Below are positions 1 through 5,492 of a stretch of DNA of 14,669 nt, one piece after another. Position numbers and translations under genes: made by a program. The stretch comes from Bacteroidales bacterium. Lineage in GTDB: Bacteria; Bacteroidota; Bacteroidia; Bacteroidales; WCHB1-69. The notes below the pieces were generated by a model. That model saw nothing but the letters and a program-made list of their open reading frames with translations. It had not been told where the DNA came from and searched no databases. Position 1 is the stretch's first letter, and each line of letters opens with the position of its first letter. The DNA is taken from positions 1 to 14,669 of the forward strand of contig DUOL01000068.1 of assembly GCA_012838875.1 (NCBI GenBank), read 5' to 3'.

Positions 1-108
1 AAGCCGTGGGGACGCAAGGCGGCAAAAAGAGCTTACAAGCTCGCTTTTTTGCCGCCGCGTCCCCAGCGGCTTCCGCCCTTGCGGGCTTTCCACCTAAGCG
101 CCTCACGC
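1..108 (+). repeat. GC-rich palindromic repeat, copy A (cut by left window edge)
   Basis: These 108 bases match the reverse complement of 4203-4310 without indels, so this is a copy of the same dispersed element, truncated here only by the window edge. It contains a long hairpin at 8-64: arms GGGGACGC (8-15) and GCGTCCCC (57-64), inner arms GGCGGC-A5 and T6-GCCGCC, and a centre GAGCTT/AAGCTC (29-34/37-42) around a 2-base loop. A second small hairpin (GCCC/GGGC) follows. The base composition is far richer in G+C than the flanking genes. The element lies just beyond the end of the endonuclease gene, whose transcription runs into it, so the hairpin could act as a terminator or 3' RNA structure. 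No coding function is supported. Confidence 0.85.
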
Positions 109-134
109 AGGATAAATGGGAAATTATAACATTT

Positions 135-1694
135 TCAACTTAAATTACTTCTAAATTCTTCAACTACTTGATTTGTATAACTTTCCATATCTTTAAAGTT
201 CTCAGACGTTAATGTTACATCAATAAATTCAGGAATGGAGTACGGTTTTAGATTAAACCTTTGGTCTTTAATTTTGTGCCGAACAATGGAATAATCGTAA
301 AACTCTTTTGTATCTTGATGAATAATTGGTGCAACAAACGAAAGATATTTTGACAGGTATTTGTTTATTTTATTGTCTTCTAAAAAATGACGTATTACAG
401 ATGTCGTTTCGCTGTTAAGTTGTTGGGTTTTATTCCTAATGAGTGTTACTTCAATTAGCCAATATAATTTCTTGGAATATACCTCAATGTCGCCAGTGTT
501 ACCCTGTGCGTGAGAAATTGGTAAACCAATATAATCTGCTTTATAGTTTGGTCTTATTGCAAACTTTTTACCGTATTTCAATGCTAAAATTAAACTCAAA
601 TAAAATTCCAGTTTCAAAGGCTCTGCAATGTATTTGAACTCTGGGATAATATTTTTTGTAGTTCCGATAGAATAAATGCTTTCCACTATTTTTTTCTCGT
701 CAAGATCGTACATTTTTATAATTTTCGACGCTTTTTGTGTGTATTCGACGCCGTCCTTTTCTTCTACTTCTTTTCTATGTTGATAAATAACTTCAAGTAA
801 CTGATTATTATATCTTTCAAGTTTTTTAAAATGCAAACTCGGATTTTCTTTTTCTTCGTCTGTCAATTCAATATTTACCGAAAGCAAATCGTTTATGTAT
901 TCATCGTTTGCAATGTTTCGATAAATAAAAACCTTGCCTCTGAACTGAATGGAAACAAAGCCTGTAATTATCAAAAGACGAAGCACAACATCGGGATAAT
1001 CACGTAAAATTGTTTGTGATTTTAAGTTTGTTTTGTAATTTGTTCTTAAAAAGTTTTCAACTTCTGCTGGTTCGCCAAAACTATTTTCATCAATTATTTT
1101 CAAAAACTCTTTTACATTGCCAGCATTGCTAAATGTAGAAACTATAAATTGCTCATAAGAAATTCTTTTACGCTGTTTCAAAACTTCCAGAATAAATTTG
1201 AAATAGTTAAAATCGTTTGAAACATTGCGATATGGCGAACGCCTATTGTATTTCATTGCCTGAATTGAAAATGCCTCTTGCTCATCAATTTCGTTATTTA
1301 TTAATTTGATGGCAATTTCTGAAAACTTCAAAGGTTGCTGATATTGTGCCAAAACAAATCCCATTTCTGACAAAGTTCTAACATAAGTCCAAAACCGTGA
1401 TTGATAGCCTTGTGGGAAACCGCCATCAGCCCTACGTGTACTATTAATTTTAATAACAGCTTCAGAAATATTTTTAATTGTGGAATTTTCATCAATTTGA
1501 ACACCTTCACTTGATACAATTCCATTCAAATACAAAGAAGAAACAACCTGTAAAAGCATTTCATCGTTCAGCACCTTATTTATATATGGCGATATTGCAG
1601 TTAAAATTCCTTTATATCGTTCAGGATTTCTAACGGCTGTTTCAAAAGCCATCTGTTTGTAAGTCGCTTGCCTTTTTATTTTTTTCTCTGCCAT
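135..1694 (-). CDS. AlwI/MlyI/Nt.BstNBI-like type IIS restriction endonuclease
   Basis: Probable restriction endonuclease that cleaves DNA not protected by the two methyltransferases encoded directly upstream. From ATG at 1694 it is 519 residues. The C-terminal half carries a PD-(D/E)xK-like arrangement: Glu363 in a hydrophobic helix (LEFYLSL), Asp402 in TGDIEV, Glu415 in LIEVTL, and Glu429 after a QQ pair. This matches in order and spacing the Glu-Asp-Glu-Glu set I recall for Nt.BstNBI and MlyI (AlwI family). The N-terminal part would be the DNA recognition region, but I cannot read a target site from it. Start choice: an in-frame ATG at 1739 would add 15 low-complexity residues overlapping the methyltransferase end. 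ATG 1694 lies 7 bases after that stop, begins MAEKKIKRQ, and is preferred. The frame is intact to its stop. The family assignment is fairly secure; specificity and activity are unknown. Confidence 0.8.
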   Translation of the reverse strand: MAEKKIKRQATYKQMAFETAVRNPERYKGILTAISPYINKVLNDEMLLQVVSSLYLNGIVSSEGVQIDENSTIKNISEAVIKINSTRRADGGFPQGYQSRFWTYVRTLSEMGFVLAQYQQPLKFSEIAIKLINNEIDEQEAFSIQAMKYNRRSPYRNVSNDFNYFKFILEVLKQRKRISYEQFIVSTFSNAGNVKEFLKIIDENSFGEPAEVENFLRTNYKTNLKSQTILRDYPDVVLRLLIITGFVSIQFRGKVFIYRNIANDEYINDLLSVNIELTDEEKENPSLHFKKLERYNNQLLEVIYQHRKEVEEKDGVEYTQKASKIIKMYDLDEKKIVESIYSIGTTKNIIPEFKYIAEPLKLEFYLSLILALKYGKKFAIRPNYKADYIGLPISHAQGNTGDIEVYSKKLYWLIEVTLIRNKTQQLNSETTSVIRHFLEDNKINKYLSKYLSFVAPIIHQDTKEFYDYSIVRHKIKDQRFNLKPYSIPEFIDVTLTSENFKDMESYTNQVVEEFRSNLS

Positions 1695-1701
1695 TATCTT
1701 T

Positions 1702-2658
1702 TTATTCTTTAAAATTAAACTGTTTTTGTTGTGGCACAAATATTTCGGGCTTGTAATTTGTAACTAAAACTTCATTAAAAACTTTTTTTGAGTTATCGTG
1801 ATAGCTAATATAATTGCTTTTTATCTGATAACTATTGTATTGCTTTGCCCAATCAATAAAAAAGTTATTTTCTTTCCCTTTATAATGAGTTACGTTTGAA
1901 ATTGCAAATTTAATATTCTTTTTATTTAGATTATCAATCATTTGCAATAAATCTTTTTCTGTCTGCTCATTCCAAAGTTTATTGTATTCGCTGAATGTAA
2001 TTAAGTAAGGCGGATCTAAATAAACTAGGTCGTTTTCTTGATAGTCAATTGAATTGAGAAACACCTTAAAATCTAAATTATGCCAATTCGGTTGCTTTAT
2101 TTTATTTAATCTAAAATAATCGGCTAACGCATTAAAAACATTTTGATTAAAATCCACATTTCCTACAGGTAAATTATAATCGCCCTGACTGTTGAAACGC
2201 AGCATTCTATTAAAGCCATAAATCAAGAGTACATATAAAACTGCAACATCTCTTTCATTTGACTGATTGTAATCAGACTTTAATTTATTGAAACTTTCTT
2301 TATTGAAATAGGCGTAGTAGGTCTTTTTATACTGCTCTTTTAGTTCATTAGGCACAATGTCTTTTTCGTATGAAAAAGACAAATTATATTTGCGAATAAT
2401 TGAAAAAATTAAATCGTAAAATTCATTTTCTTTTCCAATAAATGAACATAAGAAGTTATGAATCTTAATAACATTTTTATCTATATCGTTCAATAAATAT
2501 CTCTCTGCTTTAACATTTAGGTATACTGAGCCACCACCTACAAATGGCTCAATGAGCTGATTTATAGTTTTAGGAAAATGAGTTTTTATTTCCTTTATCA
2601 GTTTATACTTATCACCAACGTAGAAGAGAGGCGAACGATTTATTTTTTCTTTTTTCAT
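1702..2658 (-). CDS. Dam-like adenine-N6 DNA methyltransferase of the R-M operon
   Basis: Predicted S-adenosylmethionine-dependent m6A DNA methyltransferase (D12/Dam class), 318 residues, the usual size. Visible motifs: motif X around residues 8-20 (RSPLFYVGDKYKL), the AdoMet-binding motif I EPFVGGGSV (37-45), an NDID segment (57-60), the Dam-like FNSQGDYNLPVG stretch (155-166), and the catalytic motif IV DPPY (215-218). It should protect one strand of an asymmetric target, while the upstream HTH fusion protects the other, as is usual for type IIS systems. The start overlaps the end of the upstream methyltransferase gene by 47 bases in another frame, implying translational coupling. The endonuclease start follows its stop by only a few bases. 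The frame is intact. A solitary Dam orphan is unlikely given the adjoining endonuclease. Confidence 0.88.
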   Translation of the reverse strand: MKKEKINRSPLFYVGDKYKLIKEIKTHFPKTINQLIEPFVGGGSVYLNVKAERYLLNDIDKNVIKIHNFLCSFIGKENEFYDLIFSIIRKYNLSFSYEKDIVPNELKEQYKKTYYAYFNKESFNKLKSDYNQSNERDVAVLYVLLIYGFNRMLRFNSQGDYNLPVGNVDFNQNVFNALADYFRLNKIKQPNWHNLDFKVFLNSIDYQENDLVYLDPPYLITFSEYNKLWNEQTEKDLLQMIDNLNKKNIKFAISNVTHYKGKENNFFIDWAKQYNSYQIKSNYISYHDNSKKVFNEVLVTNYKPEIFVPQQKQFNFKE

Positions 2659-3982
2659 CTACTTCAGTAATAAATAATAACTCTTTGTGGTCATTAAATT
2701 CGGTTTTTCCTGTATTGAAAAAGCGATGAGAACACTCAAATACTTTTGTTTTTCCACATTTTTTCAAAATACTTTCAATTTCCTCTAATTTTATTTTGTT
2801 TTCAGAAGAATGACTTTTGGAGTTGTATGTATTATTGTATGACACAACTAAAAAATTGGTGTTTAGGTGTGATACAAGATGTTCAAACGTGTTTTTTGCT
2901 TTTGTTGTACAGTAAAGACTGCTATTTTCGGGTGCAGGTTTGAGAGCTACTCCATAAAGTTTAGGTTTGTCCCATTTTACAAGCGTTTCATATAGGTGAT
3001 AAAACCTATTATATTGTCTTGAGTTGTAAGGGGGGTCGATATAAACTAAATCTGATTTTATTTTTTGTGCAAGTTTATTGGCATCCTCTCTGTAAATCTT
3101 TACATTTTCAAAGTTTTGGGCATCTATTAATCGCAATCGTAAAGGTTGTGGTTTTATCGGTTTTTTAATATAAGCGTCAAAATGCCCCACGGTATTAGCC
3201 AATTTGTCGATATTATAAATTAGCGTAGCTAAAAGAATATTATATTCTTTTTCAGTAAGTTCAGGTTTTAAATTTTCAATATCTTGTCGAATATAACCGA
3301 TTAATTTAGCTGTATTGTGTTCGTAAAATTTACCGCCAAAATTTGAAGAAAAATAATTTTCTTCTATTAAATCTGCATCTAATGTATTGTAACTTGTAAT
3401 TATATCATGTAATTTATTTTTGCTCCATTCGCCTTTTTCAAAAAATCCTTTATAGACGACATTATTTGCATTAAGTATATCATTGATAATTACACGATTG
3501 TATTTTTTTATCGCTTGGTTTGCAATAGATGCGGTTCCTGCAAAAATATCTACAAAAGTGCCAATATTTTCAGTTTCTTTATCTATTAAATTCATTATCC
3601 ATTCTGTCAATTTGGCTTTACTGCCAATATACCTGCGACTTTCTAACGATATGGGTTTTTGGTAAATTGTATCTTGAAATAACTGTATGTATTTATTGCC
3701 ATATTTTATTTTATCTTCAGCAACTTTTAGTGTTTCAATAGCAAGTTCTGGATATTCAAAAGAATTAGTAATTTTATCACTTTCACGTTGGATAATTAAT
3801 AGCTTATCATCGTAATTATAAAATTTGGACAATTTTTGTAACTGTTCAATGGTAGGTAAACGTTTCCCATTTTCTATCTTACTTAACAGGGTTAAATCTA
3901 TATTTAACTTCTGTTGAACTTCTTGCAAAGGATGTCCTATTTCTTCTCGTATCTCTTTCAATATGTGCCCTATTGTGTACAT
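2612..3982 (-). CDS. XRE-type HTH fused to adenine-N6 DNA methyltransferase (R-M modification enzyme and probable autoregulator)
   Basis: A 456-residue two-part protein. Residues 1-60 form a Cro/C1 (XRE) helix-turn-helix: IGHILKEIREE, then LQEVQQKLNID, then the recognition segment TLLSKIENGKRLPT. Residues 114-440 form a D12-class m6A methyltransferase: motif X ESRRYIGSKAKL (114-125), motif I DIFAGTAS (145-152), and motif IV DPPYNSRQY (316-324) followed by a YHLYETLVKWD stretch typical of FokI-type modification enzymes. It is the first gene of the restriction operon. A perfect inverted repeat overlaps its promoter, so the HTH most likely binds its own control region and limits expression, in place of a separate controller protein. 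Autoregulation is inferred; the domain calls are directly visible. The protein begins MYTIGHILKE, which leaves the HTH complete, so the start is credible. Confidence 0.88.
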   Translation of the reverse strand: MYTIGHILKEIREEIGHPLQEVQQKLNIDLTLLSKIENGKRLPTIEQLQKLSKFYNYDDKLLIIQRESDKITNSFEYPELAIETLKVAEDKIKYGNKYIQLFQDTIYQKPISLESRRYIGSKAKLTEWIMNLIDKETENIGTFVDIFAGTASIANQAIKKYNRVIINDILNANNVVYKGFFEKGEWSKNKLHDIITSYNTLDADLIEENYFSSNFGGKFYEHNTAKLIGYIRQDIENLKPELTEKEYNILLATLIYNIDKLANTVGHFDAYIKKPIKPQPLRLRLIDAQNFENVKIYREDANKLAQKIKSDLVYIDPPYNSRQYNRFYHLYETLVKWDKPKLYGVALKPAPENSSLYCTTKAKNTFEHLVSHLNTNFLVVSYNNTYNSKSHSSENKIKLEEIESILKKCGKTKVFECSHRFFNTGKTEFNDHKELLFITEVDEKRKNKSFASLLRW

Positions 3983-3990
3983 GTTTTATT

Positions 3991-4011
3991 TTTTGCCATT
4001 ATATGGCAAAA
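3991..4011 (-). promoter_or_regulatory. Perfect 9-bp inverted repeat, candidate operator of the R-M operon
   Basis: Arms TTTTGCCAT (3991-3999) and ATGGCAAAA (4003-4011) are exact reverse complements around a 3-base spacer. The site ends 8 bases before the start codon of the HTH-methyltransferase gene, and one arm covers most of the putative -7 element (4007-4014). A dimeric HTH protein bound here would block RNA polymerase, so repression by the downstream gene product is the simplest reading. No T-tract follows, so an intrinsic terminator is unlikely. Confidence 0.6.
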
Positions 4012-4037
4012 TTACAAAAATTATTTGTTTTAAACAA
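4007..4037 (-). promoter_or_regulatory. Bacteroidetes-type promoter of the R-M operon
   Basis: On the minus strand a TAATTTTG (4007-4014) fits the Bacteroidetes -7 consensus TAnnTTTG. A TTG (4035-4037) lies 20 bases upstream, the expected spacing for the -33 element. Transcription would begin a few bases downstream, inside the inverted repeat at 3991-4011. The -33 region is itself part of a second, A+T-rich inverted repeat (TTGTTT/AAACAA, 4025-4037), which may be a second contact site or chance. Confidence 0.6.
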
Positions 4038-4104
4038 TAATAATTAGTAGCTTATTTTTTATTTTTAATCAAATGGTTATTGTATCAGCACTTCTTTCAC
4101 TTGC

Positions 4105-4202
4105 AGATAACGTTTTAGCGCTTGACACAGTAGCGGTTTTCGGTATTTTAGCCCCTAATTCATTGGGCAGGGTTATAACTCTCACCTTTCCACTCGGGCT
4201 TC
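4105..4202. other. Intergenic flank of repeat copy B, possible extension of the element
   Basis: This segment joins the R-M promoter region to the conserved repeat core. It begins near GATAACG (4106-4112) and carries an exact 8-base palindrome GTTATAAC (4172-4179). Copy A is followed at a similar distance by TTATAAC, and both flanks contain a short TGG(A/G)AA stretch, so the element may extend past its well-conserved 108-168 base core in a more variable part. No gene is supported here: both strands are open only because the neighbouring repeat is poor in stops. Confidence 0.3.
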
Positions 4203-4370
4203 GCGTGAGGCGCTTAGGTGGAAAGCCCGCAAGGGCGGAAGCCGCTGGGGACGCGGCGGCAAAAAAGCGAGCTTGTAAGCTCTTTTTGCCGCCTTGCGTC
4301 CCCACGGCTTGTGCCCGCGGACTTGTAACCGGGCGCCGACCCTGAGCGTAGCGAGGGGACACGCCCTAAT
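4203..4370 (-). repeat. GC-rich palindromic repeat, copy B (complete core)
   Basis: This is the only copy whose core is complete within the window. Bases 4203-4310 match copy A inverted, without indels. The part 4311-4370, plus the left arm, matches copy C at the right edge with a few substitutions. Structural elements are the main 57-base hairpin (4247-4303), a GCCC/GGGC hairpin (4225-4236), and an outer GGGCG/CGCCC pairing (4331-4335 with 4362-4366) around a CCC...GGG stem. It lies 26 bases past the rlmN stop and about 190 bases upstream of the R-M promoter, so it could insulate the two operons. It resembles GC-rich intergenic repeats that I recall from Bacteroidetes genomes; this is from memory and unchecked. 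The open frames across it are not genes. Confidence 0.85.
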
Positions 4371-4396
4371 GAAAATTAAAAATAATAAATTACGAA

Positions 4397-5440
4397 TTAT
4401 GATTTAATAGAATTTCGTAAATTCCCTGCTAATTGTCCGCATGCTGCCGCAATGTCCTGCCCACGACTCTGCCGAATCGTTACGACTAAATTCTTACTTT
4501 CTAAATAAGACTTGAAATCTTGTATGCTCTTTTCGGACGCTCTCTGAAAATGTAAGTCAGTGGAATTGTAAGGAATTAAGTTGATTTTAACAGGAAAGGC
4601 TTTGCAAAATTGCAATAGTTTGTTGGCGTCTTGTTCACTGTCATTAATGCCTGATAATAGTAGATACTCAATGCTTATCCGTTGTTTTGTCTTCTCGTAA
4701 TAATCTCTTAAAGCCTCCCTTAAATTTCCTAAGGAATTGGTTTTTGTAATCGGCATCAAAAACTCGCGTTTCAATTTATCGGCTGAATGCAGCGAAATTG
4801 CTAATCCGATTTTGGGGAACTCATCGGCTACTTGCCCTATTTTATCGACAATGCCGGCAGTGGAAAGTGTTATCCTTGAAGGAGAGCGGTTAAGTCCTGT
4901 TTGAGAGGTGAATATTTCAATCGCCTTTTTTACATTTTCGTAATTTAGTAACGGCTCGCCCATGCCCATAAAGACTACATGACTAATCTCTTTATCGTAA
5001 TTTAATAGCGACTCCCGATTCATTAAGATAATCTGGTCGAAAATTTCCGAATAGTGCAAATTTCTTTGGTACTCGCCTTGCCCCGTGGCACAAAATCTAC
5101 ATTTCAAGGGACAGCCGACCTGCACGGAAATACACGCCGTAACACGTTTACCCGCAGGAATTAAGACCCCTTCGATAGTATGCTTATCGTGAAGCGTGAA
5201 AAGAAACTTAATGCTCTTATCGTTGCTTTGAACCTTCTGTGAAATTGTGGCATGTTCTAAAGAGAATTGACTCTTTAGCTTTTCTCTAAGCGACAACGAT
5301 AAATTTTTCATCTCATCGAAAGAGTGTACCCCTTTTTGCCATAACCACTCCTCTATCTGCTTTATTCTAAACCTCTTCTCGCCTGCTTCAGTGAGAAACA
5401 GCGACAGTTCATCGGTGGAAATCTTGCGGATATCTTTCAT
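4397..5440 (-). CDS. rlmN: Dual-specificity 23S rRNA/tRNA adenine-C2 methyltransferase RlmN
   Basis: Radical-SAM enzyme that methylates C2 of A2503 in 23S rRNA, and of A37 in some tRNAs, tuning peptidyl-transferase-centre function and decoding accuracy. At 347 residues it has typical length. Visible signatures are the 4Fe-4S ligands in CxxxCxxC (Cys110, Cys114, Cys117; GCPLKCRFCATG), the methyl-carrying catalytic Cys334 (AACGQLAG), the SAM-binding GMGEPLLN (159-166), an STAG segment (193-196), and SLHS (216-219). It is the last gene of a leftward run, starting 52 bases after the stop of the beta-helix gene. No separate promoter is obvious in that gap, so it may be co-transcribed. Confusion with Cfr is unlikely given the sequence features and chromosomal context, though it is not formally excluded. 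Confidence 0.96.
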   Translation of the reverse strand: MKDIRKISTDELSLFLTEAGEKRFRIKQIEEWLWQKGVHSFDEMKNLSLSLREKLKSQFSLEHATISQKVQSNDKSIKFLFTLHDKHTIEGVLIPAGKRVTACISVQVGCPLKCRFCATGQGEYQRNLHYSEIFDQIILMNRESLLNYDKEISHVVFMGMGEPLLNYENVKKAIEIFTSQTGLNRSPSRITLSTAGIVDKIGQVADEFPKIGLAISLHSADKLKREFLMPITKTNSLGNLREALRDYYEKTKQRISIEYLLLSGINDSEQDANKLLQFCKAFPVKINLIPYNSTDLHFQRASEKSIQDFKSYLESKNLVVTIRQSRGQDIAAACGQLAGNLRNSIKS

Positions 5441-5492
5441 TAGAAGTTGAGAGCTTTTATAGGTTCAATATTTGTTGTAAAGCGAGAGACGA

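Noticed and set aside
4069..4362. Overlapping open frames on both strands through repeat B
   Set aside because: They are open on both strands because the GC-rich repeat has few stops. Their translations are low-complexity, with no domain, and the sequence is the dispersed palindromic repeat.
4311..4370. Possible tRNA, because copy C has a GGTTCC-AAGTCC stretch resembling a T-arm
   Set aside because: No acceptor stem, anticodon stem or CCA-compatible end could be assembled around it, and copy B differs at a T-loop position.
4105..4370. Integron attC site
   Set aside because: The long palindromic core is suggestive, but the conserved R' (RYYYAAC) and R'' (GTTRRRY) boxes were not found in the correct arrangement, and no integrase is present.
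1..4370. Composite transposon
   Set aside because: The inverted flanking repeats carry no transposase gene and no recognisable target-site duplication was seen; only the arrangement is reported.
1..4370. CRISPR array
   Set aside because: The repeats are long, widely and irregularly spaced, present in both orientations and not separated by unique spacers; no cas genes are present.
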